A DNA stretch of 64,000 nt from G965279355 sp965279355 (GCA_965279355.1 OZ257155.1:682001-746000), one strand, 5' to 3'; positions 16,599 to 26,177 are shown, counted from the stretch's first letter. Notes: generated by a model from the letters alone, not told the origin. Program-made: numbers and translations.

Positions 16599-18056
16599 TC
16601 AGGCTGCCGCGTCGTTGGTGGTGTTGCCGGACGCATCGGAGGGCCGCTCGGTTTCCTGCGGGACCGATCGCGCCGGCGGGAAGCGGACCGTCACGGTCGT
16701 GCCGGCGCCGGGTTCGGATTCCAGCGTCAGCGTCCCGTCATGAAGCTCGACGAACCGCTTCACCAGCGGCAGGCCGAGCCCCAGGCCGCGATGCTTGCGG
16801 ATCATGGCATTGTCGATCTGGACATAGGGTTCGAGGACACGCGCCAGATTGGCATCGTCGATACCGACACCCGTGTCGCGCACCGTGATCACGATGGCGC
16901 CCGTGTTATCCGTCTTGGCGATCAGCAGGACCTGGCCCTTCGGCGGCGTGAATTTGATCGCGTTGGTCAGCAGGTTGAGCAGGATCTGCCGCAGCTTCAC
17001 CGCATCGGCCTGCAGGCGCGGCAGGTCGGGTGCCACGATATGGGCCAATGTCACCGGCACGGCCTCCGCGCTCTCGGCGACCATCTCGATGCACTGCTCG
17101 ATTTCGGCGCCAGTATTGACGACCATCGTCTCAAGCTCGAGCGTCCCGCTATAGCCGCGCGAGAAGCGAAGGATCTCCTCGATCAGCCGGGTCAGGTGGC
17201 CGGTGCTCTCGCTGATATGCTTGGCATAGCCATCGTATTTGGAATGCCCCAGCGGCCCGAACAGGCGGCGGCGCATGATCTCGGAGAAACCCGCGATGGC
17301 ATTCAGCGGGGTACGCAACTCGTGGCCGAGATGCGCCAGCGTATCGGCATTCGTGCGGCTCGCCGCCTCGGCAATATCGCGCGCCACCGCGAGATCGCGG
17401 GCGAGATCGGCATTGTGAATACGCAACGTCAGCGTTTCGATGAGGGACGCATTGAAGCTGCGCGCAGTGATCACCGAGACGATGCCGTAAACCACCATCG
17501 TCGCGCCCATGGCGACGTGGGGAAGATCCGGCGTGCTCACAAACGCCAGGATCATCGGCACGATGCATGGCAGCAGGAAGCCGTAAAACGAGCGGAGGTG
17601 AATGCCGGCGACGGCGACGGCACCGGCAACCATTCCCGCGGCAATCAGCCCGACGAACATGTCGTGCAGCGGAGAGTCCAGCGCCAGCACCACATAGGAT
17701 GTTGCGCCCCACAATGCGCCGCTCAACGTAATGCCGATCACGAAACGGGAGGCCCAGCGTTCGTCGCTGGCCTCGTCGCGCCGCTGCAGGAACGCTTTGC
17801 GCAGCATGTGGCGCCCGCCGACGACCAGCACCATGACCGCAAACCACGCCAGGCCGATGATCGGCTTCATGGTTGACCACATCACGGCGACCAGCAGCGC
17901 GGCATTCACCAGATTGGTGATCAGGGGGACGGGCGATTTGTAGAGCAGGCTGACCTGCTCGGCGAGAATGCGCCGGTGCAGCGTGTCGGGGTCCATGACG
18001 CCGCGACGCACGACCGCGACCGGTCCCTCCTGCCCCATCGTTTGCGGATCTGCCAT
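16599..18056 (-). CDS. Membrane sensor histidine kinase
   Basis: A 485-residue kinase with a membrane-embedded sensor of about six helices between residues ~45 and 205 and no obvious periplasmic domain. The HisKA dimerisation domain has its phospho-acceptor His at ~245 in LGHELRTPLN. The ATPase domain shows NLLTNAIKFTPPKG (N-box), VRDTGVGID (G1) and GLGLGLPLVKR (G2). The sensor type resembles those that monitor membrane state or small hydrophobic signals, but no ligand can be named. ATG 18056 (MADPQTMGQEG) is preferred to the upstream TTG 18095. No response regulator adjoins it on its own strand; the regulators in the neighbouring plus-strand cluster are possible partners. Confidence 0.88.
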   Translation of the reverse strand: MADPQTMGQEGPVAVVRRGVMDPDTLHRRILAEQVSLLYKSPVPLITNLVNAALLVAVMWSTMKPIIGLAWFAVMVLVVGGRHMLRKAFLQRRDEASDERWASRFVIGITLSGALWGATSYVVLALDSPLHDMFVGLIAAGMVAGAVAVAGIHLRSFYGFLLPCIVPMILAFVSTPDLPHVAMGATMVVYGIVSVITARSFNASLIETLTLRIHNADLARDLAVARDIAEAASRTNADTLAHLGHELRTPLNAIAGFSEIMRRRLFGPLGHSKYDGYAKHISESTGHLTRLIEEILRFSRGYSGTLELETMVVNTGAEIEQCIEMVAESAEAVPVTLAHIVAPDLPRLQADAVKLRQILLNLLTNAIKFTPPKGQVLLIAKTDNTGAIVITVRDTGVGIDDANLARVLEPYVQIDNAMIRKHRGLGLGLPLVKRFVELHDGTLTLESEPGAGTTVTVRFPPARSVPQETERPSDASGNTTNDAAA

Positions 18057-18146
18057 TCCAGCGGTCCCGGACGGCCCTGCCGCCGCCCCAGTCAAAATAT
18101 CGGCAAGTATCGCGGAAAAATGAACGAATTGCGAATATACCCCGGC

Positions 18147-18192
18147 AGGCTACAAAGACGCCCCCGCTTCATCAATCGGCAAAATGTTAACG
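18147..18192 (+). repeat. Left copy of a ~46-bp direct repeat flanking the signalling cluster
   Basis: The segment beginning AGGCTACAAAGACG and ending TCGGCAAAATGTTAACG recurs at 30319-30365 in the same orientation with four substitutions and one inserted A. The two copies bracket a 12.1-kb block that contains only signal-transduction genes. Its sequence has no open frame and no palindrome that would make it a REP element. Confidence 0.8.
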
Positions 18193-18198
18193 GAACCT

Positions 18199-18226
18199 CC
18201 CTGCCCTTGACGCAGTCTGGGCAGGG
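18199..18226 (+). promoter_or_regulatory. 8-bp perfect inverted repeat around a TTGACG
   Basis: CCCTGCCC (18199-18206) and GGGCAGGG (18219-18226) enclose TTGACG and lie seven bases right of the left direct repeat. This could be an operator over a -35 element or an RNA hairpin in the leader of the hybrid kinase gene, 144 bases downstream. No good -10 was seen at the right spacing. The rest of the 313-base gap to the kinase start shows a TATAAG near 18299 but no clear promoter. Confidence 0.4.
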
Positions 18227-18369
18227 ACGGTGACTGCCAATGAGGCCGGAACCGTCCGCGGGATCGATTTTGTAGTCCCACCCCCAACTCTCTGTAGTAT
18301 AAGGAATAAGCGCTTCGAGACGTTATCTCGCCCGTGAAGCGGGGCACCACCATATGAAGGTCGGGCTTC

Positions 18370-21300
18370 ATGTTGATGTGGTTGCGGTCCCAGCCGATCG
18401 CACGAACTCTGCCGGCCTTGATTGTCCTGACGGCGCTTGCCGTCGGCGGCGCCATCGCATTCGTCGCTCTCGGCAATGCCGAGCACGCCATGCGCGCAGC
18501 AGCCGTTGCGCGACTGGAGAGTCTGAAGGACAGCCGCCGGCTGGCAGTCGCTGAGTATATCGCGAATCTAGAGAACGACATCGTCGGCGCCTCGCAGCGC
18601 AGCATCGTTCGCTGGAGCCTTCAGAGCATGGCGACAGAATTCGGTGCTTTCGACGCGGAGGCCCGCGCAAGGATCATCGACGCCTATACCAAAAACAATC
18701 CGTATCCGGGCGACTACCGCGCGGCGCTTGAAGATGCCGGCGACGAGTCGGCCTATTCTGGTGCGCATCGAAATCTGCACCGCGAACTTCAGCAGTGGAT
18801 TATACAATCCGGCGTCTACGACGTCCTACTGGTCGATACCAGGGGCAACGTCGTCTATACGGTCGACAAGGAAAAAGACTTCGGCACCAATCTCATCAGC
18901 GGCGAATTCGCCGACACGACGGCCGCGCGGGCCTTTCTCCATATCGCCGCCCATGTTCCGTCAGGGCGGGCGTATCTGCGGGACTTCGAAGTCTACGCAC
19001 CCTCAGGCAGCCCTGCTGCCTTCATCGGCACACCCGTCGTCTCGGACGCCGGCGAGCGGCTCGGTGTATTTCTGGTCCAGCTGGGACCGGCGTTTCTCAA
19101 CCGGATCATGAAAAACCCCGTGGGACTGGGCGAGACCGGAGAGACGGAACTGATCGGATCGGATCTGTTCCTGCGCGCCGATACGCGAAACCTTCCGGAC
19201 AACTCCGTCTTGAGGATACAGATCGATACGCCCAATACCCGGCTAGCCGTGTCGGGTGTCGACGGGGTGAGCGAGGCGATCGATTTCCGGGGCAAGCTGG
19301 TCCTGGCCGCGTATGGCCCGCTCGATATCCGGACCATCCGGTGGGGCGTTGTCGCCAAACAGGATGTGGACGAAATCAATGCGCCGATCCGCCAGCTGCA
19401 AAGGCTGACGCTGGCCGTTTCGCTCGGCCTCATCGTTCTGTTCGCAGTCCTCGGCGCGTTCTATGCGCGTCGGATCACCCGTCCCCTTGCGGCGGTACAG
19501 GACGTGATGACGGCCCTCAGCGCTGGCGAGCGGGCAACCGCTATTCCGTATCTCGAAAGGACGGATGAGATCGGGCGCATGACCAATGCCTTGCAGGTCT
19601 TCCAGCAGGCCCTGGTCAAAAATGACCAGCTCAATGAGACGATCCGCACCGCAGAAACGCGCCTTCTGAACATGCTGGATCGCTCGCCGATCGGCGTGAT
19701 GGTTCAGAACCGCGACGGGATCATAAGATTTATAAACGAGCTCAGCGCCGTGCAGCTCGGTTCGACCCGGGACCAGGCCCTCGGTTCAAATATTGTCAAG
19801 TTCACCCGCGCCAAAAACAAACACGACTGGGATCGTCTCATTGAGACCTACCGGCGCCAGGGCAGCGTGCGGGATATTGAAGTCGACTTTGAGGTCCTCA
19901 GCACCGGAAAGACCGCAACGTTTTCCGTCACGGCGGAGCGCATGACGTTCGGCGACGAGACCTGCATGTTGATGTGGGCGACAGACGTCACGGAACGAAA
20001 CCGCGCGGCAGAACAGTTGAAATTGCAGGCCGCGACACTGGCGGCGTCCGAAACGCAGCTGCTCGCGCGGAAAACGGAACTCGAGATTGAAATCGACAAA
20101 TCGCAGGCCCTTCTCGAAGGCGCGCCGGATGCCACGATCATCGTCGATAAATCGGCGACGATCCGCATTGTGAACCGCGCCACCGAAACGCTGTTCGGCT
20201 ACCGCCGCGACGAACTGATCGGCCAGCCGATCGAAATCCTGATCCCCCGCCGCTATCATGCCGACCATCCGAAATTACGGAACGCCTATATCGACAATCC
20301 CGCCCCGCGGGAAATGGGCGCCGGGCGCATCCTGTCGGCGATCACCAAGGACGGACGTGAGTTTCCCGTCGAGATATCGCTGAGCCCGATCGGCAGTGCC
20401 GGTCTGGTAGCCTCTTCCGTGCGTGACGTGACGGCACGCCGGGCGGCGGAAGAAGAACTGAAGCGCGCCAAAGAAGCCGCAGAGGAAGCCACGCGCGCCA
20501 AGTCTTCGTTCCTGGCGATGATGAGCCACGAAATCCGCACGCCCATGAACGGCGTGATGTCGATGGCGGAGGTTCTCGACCAGACCGACCTCAATGAAGA
20601 CCAGCGCAGCATGACCCGCGTGATTCTCGACAGCGCGGACGCGCTGCGCACGGTCATCAACGATATCCTCGATTTTTCGAAGATCGAAGCCGGCAAACTT
20701 GATATCGAGACCGTCGAACTCGATCTCGGCGATCTTGTCGAAAGTGTCGGCGATCTTCTGGCGCCGCGCGCGGAAGAGAAATGGCTGGAATTCCATATCG
20801 ACATCGACCCCGCCATGCCGCGCCGCCTGCGCGGCGATCCCAGCCGTATCCGCCAGATCCTGCTGAATCTCTGCAGTAACGGCCTGAAGTTCACCGAAGA
20901 AGGATCGGTGCAGATCCGCGTGTCGGGGCGCCGCGATGGCGACCGCTGTCTGTGCCGGTTCGAGATCGTCGATACGGGGATCGGCCTGACACCGGAGCAG
21001 CAGTCGCGGCTCTTCCAGGCGTTCGTGCAGGCAGAGGCGTCGACATCCCGGCGGTTCGGCGGCAGCGGTCTTGGTCTGACGATATCCAGGCGCCTGTGCG
21101 AACTGATGGGCGGCACGATCGGCGTCGACAGCGAAAGCGGGAAAGGTTCGACCTTCTGGTTCGAACTTGCGCTTCCCGTCGTTGACGCCCGCCCCTATGC
21201 CTCCGAAATCGACGTATCCTCTGCGAAAGTCGTCCTCGTCGATTACGGCCGCAGCGAAGCCCGAATTCTTCAGAGCTACCTCAGGCATGTCGGCATCAAG

Positions 21301-22512
21301 GACATCTATTTCGCGCCGCCGCCGGGCGAGCAAATTCCATTGGCGCAGGCGCTGCAACGCATCGACAAGCCGATGGACCTGGTCATCGTCAATGCCCGCG
21401 AAGGCGCCAACCGGGCAAAGAAAGTCCTGGATGAGCTGAAACTTCACAACGCAACCCGGGGGGCGCGCGATGTCGTCGCCGCGCCGCATCTTGCCGCGTC
21501 GATCCTCCGGGCCGATGCCAAATCGCTTTCCGACATCCAGTGGCTTGCAACGTTGACCACGCCAATCCGCATGCGCCGTCTGTGGCAGGTCGTCGGCGCG
21601 GCACTCGGCAAGATCGATCTCGCGAAAATCGCCGAACAGCAGCAGCAACGGCAGGCCGAATACATGGCCCCCGAACTCGACGTGGCTGCGGCGGCAAACG
21701 CCGTCATTCTCGTGGCGGAGGACAACGCGACCAACCGGGTTGTCATCAAGCGTGTCCTGGGGCGCCTCGGCTACGCCCACGAGATCGCCGAAAATGGCGC
21801 GGCGGCTTTGCGACTGTGGGAAGAAAATCGCGCCCGTTACGGGATCGTTCTGACCGACTTCCATATGCCGGAGATGGATGGTTTCGAACTGACCCACGCG
21901 CTGCGGGAGCGCGAAAAGGCCGGTAGCGGCACACGCGTGCCCATCGTGGCCCTCACCGCCGATGTCCTGCCGCAGACCGAACAGGATTGTCTCGCGGCCG
22001 GCATGGACGGATACCTGCGCAAGCCGATCGAACTCCCGGCGCTCATTCAGGCGCTTGAGCGCTGGCTTCCTCAAGCTCTGCCATTGCGCCGCGATGTAAA
22101 TGCGCCCCAGCAAAAAGCGAAACCCGCTCCGCAGGCTCTGCCGGCAGCGCCCAAACCCGTCGATCATGCGGTGATCAGCCAGCAAATCGGGACCGAGGAC
22201 ATGGGCGAGCATCTGGCGTGTCTGTCCTCATTCTGGGAGAGCTGCGGCCAGGGACCAAGCGACGTTCAGGCGGCCCTCGCCACGCGGGATGCCAAGACGG
22301 TGCGCCAGGTTTCGCACGGCCTCAAAGGTGCCGCCGCGATGATCGGCGCCACGAAGCTCGCCGAAACGCTGGGGGCTATGGAGTATGCTGCGCGGGACGG
22401 TGACCTGAAGACCGTGGAAGACCGGATGAGCACCCTGCAAGCCGACTATCGCGATCTCCGCCGCTATCTCGATACGCTGATCGCGCAGCCGATGGATGCA
22501 GCGGGCAGCTGA
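18370..22512 (+). CDS. Hybrid sensor histidine kinase with pseudo-receiver, receiver and HPt domains
   Basis: A 1380-residue multistep phosphorelay kinase. Parts in order: membrane helix ~12-33; periplasmic sensor ~35-345; helix ~347-367; HAMP ~368-420; PAS ~430-555; PAS ~578-695; HisKA with His ~720 in MMSHEIRTPMNG; ATPase with NLCSNGLKFTEEG, DTGIGL and GGSGLGLTISRRL; a degenerate receiver ~955-1075 in which the acceptor position reads VIVNAREG; a functional-looking receiver ~1112-1230 with D1163 in LTDFHMPEMDG; and an HPt domain with His ~1316 in VSHGLKGAAAM. The layout is BarA/ArcB-like, with the whole relay in one chain. ATG 18370 is used; ATG 18376 is an equal alternative. The stop overlaps the next gene's start by one base (TGATG), so the vWA protein is translationally coupled. 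Confidence 0.93.
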   Translation: MLMWLRSQPIARTLPALIVLTALAVGGAIAFVALGNAEHAMRAAAVARLESLKDSRRLAVAEYIANLENDIVGASQRSIVRWSLQSMATEFGAFDAEARARIIDAYTKNNPYPGDYRAALEDAGDESAYSGAHRNLHRELQQWIIQSGVYDVLLVDTRGNVVYTVDKEKDFGTNLISGEFADTTAARAFLHIAAHVPSGRAYLRDFEVYAPSGSPAAFIGTPVVSDAGERLGVFLVQLGPAFLNRIMKNPVGLGETGETELIGSDLFLRADTRNLPDNSVLRIQIDTPNTRLAVSGVDGVSEAIDFRGKLVLAAYGPLDIRTIRWGVVAKQDVDEINAPIRQLQRLTLAVSLGLIVLFAVLGAFYARRITRPLAAVQDVMTALSAGERATAIPYLERTDEIGRMTNALQVFQQALVKNDQLNETIRTAETRLLNMLDRSPIGVMVQNRDGIIRFINELSAVQLGSTRDQALGSNIVKFTRAKNKHDWDRLIETYRRQGSVRDIEVDFEVLSTGKTATFSVTAERMTFGDETCMLMWATDVTERNRAAEQLKLQAATLAASETQLLARKTELEIEIDKSQALLEGAPDATIIVDKSATIRIVNRATETLFGYRRDELIGQPIEILIPRRYHADHPKLRNAYIDNPAPREMGAGRILSAITKDGREFPVEISLSPIGSAGLVASSVRDVTARRAAEEELKRAKEAAEEATRAKSSFLAMMSHEIRTPMNGVMSMAEVLDQTDLNEDQRSMTRVILDSADALRTVINDILDFSKIEAGKLDIETVELDLGDLVESVGDLLAPRAEEKWLEFHIDIDPAMPRRLRGDPSRIRQILLNLCSNGLKFTEEGSVQIRVSGRRDGDRCLCRFEIVDTGIGLTPEQQSRLFQAFVQAEASTSRRFGGSGLGLTISRRLCELMGGTIGVDSESGKGSTFWFELALPVVDARPYASEIDVSSAKVVLVDYGRSEARILQSYLRHVGIKDIYFAPPPGEQIPLAQALQRIDKPMDLVIVNAREGANRAKKVLDELKLHNATRGARDVVAAPHLAASILRADAKSLSDIQWLATLTTPIRMRRLWQVVGAALGKIDLAKIAEQQQQRQAEYMAPELDVAAAANAVILVAEDNATNRVVIKRVLGRLGYAHEIAENGAAALRLWEENRARYGIVLTDFHMPEMDGFELTHALREREKAGSGTRVPIVALTADVLPQTEQDCLAAGMDGYLRKPIELPALIQALERWLPQALPLRRDVNAPQQKAKPAPQALPAAPKPVDHAVISQQIGTEDMGEHLACLSSFWESCGQGPSDVQAALATRDAKTVRQVSHGLKGAAAMIGATKLAETLGAMEYAARDGDLKTVEDRMSTLQADYRDLRRYLDTLIAQPMDAAGS

Positions 22513-24122
22513 TGGCCAAGGACGAAGAACCCGGGAAGAAACCTGAGCCTAAAGATCGGGCGATGGACCTGCTCAGGCGCAGCTCGGCCGGCCCGTCCTC
22601 CGTGGCGAAAAAAGTCGTCCACGTCATTCCCCCCACATCCTCAAAATTGTTCAGGCGGCCCGCCCCGCCAAAGAGCCATGTGGGTGCGGGCGTCGAGATC
22701 GTTGAGGACAGACAAGAGCCGACACCTGCTCCGGAGAAAGAAGCGGAGAGCCCTTCGCCCTCGAACGCGGCAGAGCCCGCATTGGAAGGCGAGCACGATC
22801 CAGAGACGGAAACGGATGCAGAGGTGGAGAAAAAGCCTGACAGGCGCCGTTGGGCGGCGCTGCTCCTGCTTCTCCTGCTGCTGGGTGGTTCTGTCGGACT
22901 CTGGGCGGCGTTGCGCAAAGAGGACGACGCGGAGAGCGCGGACGACACCGTAACTGGCCGGGTCCTGGGACCGGCGGCAAGTGTGATGTCCCCGCCGCCT
23001 GCTTCAGGCGCAGACCAGCAATCCGGATCGGGCCGTGGTCAGAATTCCTCAGACCGAACCGCACGCCCCGCTTCCAGAGACCGTGAGGCCGGCGTGGCCA
23101 CTCTTCGCTTCGGCGAGCCGGGACCGCCGACGCCGCGAGACACAGCGCATCTGCCGGCTCAGTCACGCGAAGGTGGGTTCCCGGCTGGATCGCCGTTGCG
23201 GGATCAGGCAGGCGGATCAGCGCGCCCCGTCCCGCCATCGGGTGCCGCGGGCAGCGGAGACGGCGGGACACCGGGCAATTCCAGGACTGCCGCCACCGGA
23301 GAGAGTCAGACAGGCTCCATTCGGTCATCCGGAACGGCGGCGGGATCAACGGGACGCTCGTCGGGCGGATCCGTCGCCGTGGTTGTTCCTCCCGGCCCGG
23401 CAAGGGAGCTGCCGGCCCCCCTTCTCGATCCCGCCGCACCAGAGGCCTGTCCGGACGAGCCCAAAGACCCAGTCGTGCTCGTCTTCGACGGTTCGGTCAG
23501 CATGGGTCTGCCGCTGGATATGCCTCTCGACCTAGAGGCGGCCCTTGACCGGCGGATGGACCAGGGCGACGAGGCGGCGCGTCTCGAATACCGGCGATGG
23601 CTGGCAACGGACCAGCCGAAGCGGCTCGATTACGGCAAGGATGCGGTGCGCGCCTTCCTTCAGGACGCCGATCCGCAGTTGTCCATCGGCGCGGTTGCCT
23701 TCACCGCCTGCACGGAAATTTCCAGCCGCCCGTTTGTCACCGTCAACGGGCGCCCGCAACTGGCGGAGTTCATCGGCGGCGTCACCCCGCATCGCGGCGG
23801 CGACACGGCGCTCGTGCAGAGCATCGAGACGGCGCTCAGCCTGCTCCAGGGTCGCGGCCGGATTGTCGTTCTGACCGATGGCGCCGAGACCTGCGGCGGA
23901 AACCTGTGCGCGGTCGCCAGCCGGATCGCGAACAGCCGGTCAGGCGTTCGTGTGGACGTCATAGACCTGGCGGGCCGATCGAACGCCGCCTGCATGACCG
24001 ATGCCACCGGCGGTGTCCTGTTGAACTATGCAGAGATGCGCAGTTCCATCCCTCTCGGTCGTCTGCTCGTCAGGGCGGCAAATCAGTGCGCCGCCGGAGA
24101 CATGCGGCGATCTTCACGTTAA
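22512..24122 (+). CDS. Membrane-anchored von Willebrand factor A (vWA) domain protein
   Basis: A 536-residue protein: a charged, proline-rich N-terminal ~110 residues; one membrane helix (WAALLLLLLLLGGSVGLWAAL, ~114-134); a ~170-residue Gly/Ser/Pro-rich, probably disordered stretch; and a C-terminal vWA domain from ~320. The metal-ion-dependent adhesion site looks complete: DGSVS (~326), the Thr in HRGGDTAL, and the Asp in LTDGAETCGG. Cys residues (CPDEP, TACTE, ETCGGNLC, NAACMT, NQCAAG) suggest disulphides if the domain is outside the cytosol. It is coupled to the hybrid kinase and precedes two response regulators, so it may deliver or respond to an envelope or surface signal. That link is inferred from position only. 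Confidence 0.85.
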   Translation: MAKDEEPGKKPEPKDRAMDLLRRSSAGPSSVAKKVVHVIPPTSSKLFRRPAPPKSHVGAGVEIVEDRQEPTPAPEKEAESPSPSNAAEPALEGEHDPETETDAEVEKKPDRRRWAALLLLLLLLGGSVGLWAALRKEDDAESADDTVTGRVLGPAASVMSPPPASGADQQSGSGRGQNSSDRTARPASRDREAGVATLRFGEPGPPTPRDTAHLPAQSREGGFPAGSPLRDQAGGSARPVPPSGAAGSGDGGTPGNSRTAATGESQTGSIRSSGTAAGSTGRSSGGSVAVVVPPGPARELPAPLLDPAAPEACPDEPKDPVVLVFDGSVSMGLPLDMPLDLEAALDRRMDQGDEAARLEYRRWLATDQPKRLDYGKDAVRAFLQDADPQLSIGAVAFTACTEISSRPFVTVNGRPQLAEFIGGVTPHRGGDTALVQSIETALSLLQGRGRIVVLTDGAETCGGNLCAVASRIANSRSGVRVDVIDLAGRSNAACMTDATGGVLLNYAEMRSSIPLGRLLVRAANQCAAGDMRRSSR

Positions 24123-24140
24123 CGACACTCCGGATTGCCA

Positions 24141-24896
24141 ATGATCTCCAGAACCGTTCTCATTGTCGATGATCAAGCCTTCGTCCGTCAGATGATGCGG
24201 CGAGCGCTAACAGGGCTGGGCGAGTATCAGATCCTGGAAGCCGCCGATGGGCTGGAAGCGATCAAGCTCATGGGGAATATCCAGGCGAAATCAGGCAGCG
24301 CCGCGCAATCGGCCAGCGGCACGAAGATCGACTGCATTGTGTCCGACATCAATATGCTGCCGATGAACGGGCTCGAATTTCTCAAGGCTATCCGTGTCGG
24401 CCTCGCGCCGATCCCCCGCAATACGCCGGTGGTGATGCTGACGGGTCATGCCGAGAAACATTTCATTGCGACCGCCATTGCGCTCGATGCCAACGGCTTT
24501 CTGGTGAAACCGGTGAGCGCCAACGTCTTTCAGACGAGGATCGAACGGGCCATCGCGTCGCCGACGGAGCCCAAGGCGGCGGCCGATTATGCCCTGCTGA
24601 TCGTTCCGGATATCGAAGCAACGGATCTCTGGTCCAGCACTGCCTCTGCGAAGCAATCGAATGTTGCGCCGGTACGTGCATCGGATCTGGCCGGCACCGG
24701 GCACGGGCAGCTTCCCATTTCCGTCGCGCCGGTGGACCTGCGGATCGGCGACCGTCTGGCGGAGGACCTGCTCACCGATGAGGGGATATTGGTGGTTCCG
24801 GGAGCATCGCGCGTAGCGGCGTCGCTGATCGCCGCGATCAACGACCTTTCGGAAGTTGTAAAGCTGCAGCCCTCGATCACCGTGTATCGCAACTAA
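24141..24896 (+). CDS. Response regulator with receiver domain and C-terminal extension
   Basis: A 251-residue protein. The receiver (~1-135) has VDDQ, the acceptor D69 in VSDINMLPMNG, Thr in MLTGH and Lys in VKPVS. A stretch around residues 45-63 (KSGSAAQSASGTK) is inserted before the acceptor beta-strand, so D69 sits about 15 positions later than usual. After a linker the C-terminus carries LRIGDRLAEDLLTDEGILVV, similar to a short module found N-terminal to HD-GYP and related proteins. There is no DNA-binding or enzymatic domain. ATG 24141 is preferred to TTG 24135. It follows the vWA gene by 18 bases and precedes the receiver-EAL gene by 25. Confidence 0.87.
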   Translation: MISRTVLIVDDQAFVRQMMRRALTGLGEYQILEAADGLEAIKLMGNIQAKSGSAAQSASGTKIDCIVSDINMLPMNGLEFLKAIRVGLAPIPRNTPVVMLTGHAEKHFIATAIALDANGFLVKPVSANVFQTRIERAIASPTEPKAAADYALLIVPDIEATDLWSSTASAKQSNVAPVRASDLAGTGHGQLPISVAPVDLRIGDRLAEDLLTDEGILVVPGASRVAASLIAAINDLSEVVKLQPSITVYRN

Positions 24897-24921
24897 CGGA
24901 ATCTGGGGCAATGGGCAGCCG

Positions 24922-26118
24922 ATGAACGAGATCTCCCAATTCCGTGTGCTGCTGGTGGACGATGAGGCGTTTGTCCGGGGGATGACCGCGCGGGTTCTGG
25001 CGCAACTGGGGTGCACACAGTTCCTGGAAGCGGCGAATGGGCACGAAGCGCTGGCGATGCTCGATACGCACGGAAACGGCATCGATCTCGTTCTCTGCGA
25101 TCTCGCGATGCCCGACATGGACGGCGTGGAGATTGTCCGCCACCTTGCGGGCCGGACGGAACGCCCGGCGATCATTTTTCTCTCAGGCATCGAATCCGGG
25201 GCCTTGCGGGCGGCGGAAGCGCTGGCCCGCGCCTACAGACTGAATGTGCTGGGCAGCCTGCGCAAACCGGCGTCGAAGATCGATATCCAAGCGCTGCTGG
25301 AGCAGATGCCGGTCGACTATCGGGCCAAGGCAAAGCACGCCGACCTCTCGGTAACTGAAGGCCGCTTGCGCCAGGCAATCGAGACAAACGAACTATGCCT
25401 CTACTATCAGCCGAAGGTCCGCGTCGACACCGGCAAGCCGGACGGCTTCGAGGCTCTGGTGCGTTGGGATCATCCCGATCATGGCATCGTGGGGCCCGAT
25501 AAATTTGTGTCCCTTGCGGAAACGACATCTCTGATCGGTCCGATGACTGAGGCGCTGGTCGTCCTGGGCTTCCGCCAGCAGGCGCAATGGAAGGCCGAGG
25601 GACTGGACACGCGGGTCAGCCTCAATCTGTCGCCGTCTATGCTGTCGGATATTTCGCTCCCCGATCGTTTCGAAAAGCTGGCCGCCGACCTCGGTCTGGG
25701 ACCGGCAAGCATCGTGTTCGAAATCACCGAGACCGGCGTGGCCAAGGAAGAAACGATCTACCTCGAGATCGTGACGCGCCTGCACATGAAGGGCTTCGCG
25801 CTGTCCATCGACGACTTCGGCACCGGGCTGTCCTCGCTGCAGAAACTTGAAGCATTGCCGTTCGCCGAACTCAAGGTCGATCGCCAATTCGTCCATGGAG
25901 CGCACCGGAACGACGCGAAGCGCGCAATTCTCAAGGCATCCCTCGGCCTCGCGCATTCGCTTGGACTGAAGAGCGTTGCGGAAGGTGTGGAACGCAAGGA
26001 AGACTGGGATCTGCTGAAAGAACTTGGCTGCAATCTCGGTCAGGGCTTTTACGTCTCCGCACCGATGGCTGCGAAGGACGTGCCGGCATGGCTCCGATCA
26101 TGGCGCAGGCCGACCTGA
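24922..26118 (+). CDS. Receiver-EAL response regulator, c-di-GMP phosphodiesterase
   Basis: EAL enzymes hydrolyse cyclic di-GMP to pGpG. This 398-residue protein joins a receiver (~1-125, acceptor D60 in LCDLAMPDMDG) to an EAL domain (~150-390). Catalytic and metal residues look intact: E177-A-L in FEALVRW, Asn in SLNLSPS, Glu in FEITETG, the double Asp in IDDFGTGLSS, Lys in ELKVDR, Glu in AEGVERKED, and the terminal GCNLGQGFYVSAPM. The layout matches RocR/VieA-type regulators, in which phosphorylation tunes diesterase activity. No GGDEF cyclase lies in the window. Probably in one transcript with the hybrid kinase, vWA and preceding regulator. Confidence 0.93.
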   Translation: MNEISQFRVLLVDDEAFVRGMTARVLAQLGCTQFLEAANGHEALAMLDTHGNGIDLVLCDLAMPDMDGVEIVRHLAGRTERPAIIFLSGIESGALRAAEALARAYRLNVLGSLRKPASKIDIQALLEQMPVDYRAKAKHADLSVTEGRLRQAIETNELCLYYQPKVRVDTGKPDGFEALVRWDHPDHGIVGPDKFVSLAETTSLIGPMTEALVVLGFRQQAQWKAEGLDTRVSLNLSPSMLSDISLPDRFEKLAADLGLGPASIVFEITETGVAKEETIYLEIVTRLHMKGFALSIDDFGTGLSSLQKLEALPFAELKVDRQFVHGAHRNDAKRAILKASLGLAHSLGLKSVAEGVERKEDWDLLKELGCNLGQGFYVSAPMAAKDVPAWLRSWRRPT

Positions 26119-26177
26119 GACCGGACAAACGGCAGAATGTTTTCAAGCGTAAATACAATAGTATTCCGATACCTGAA

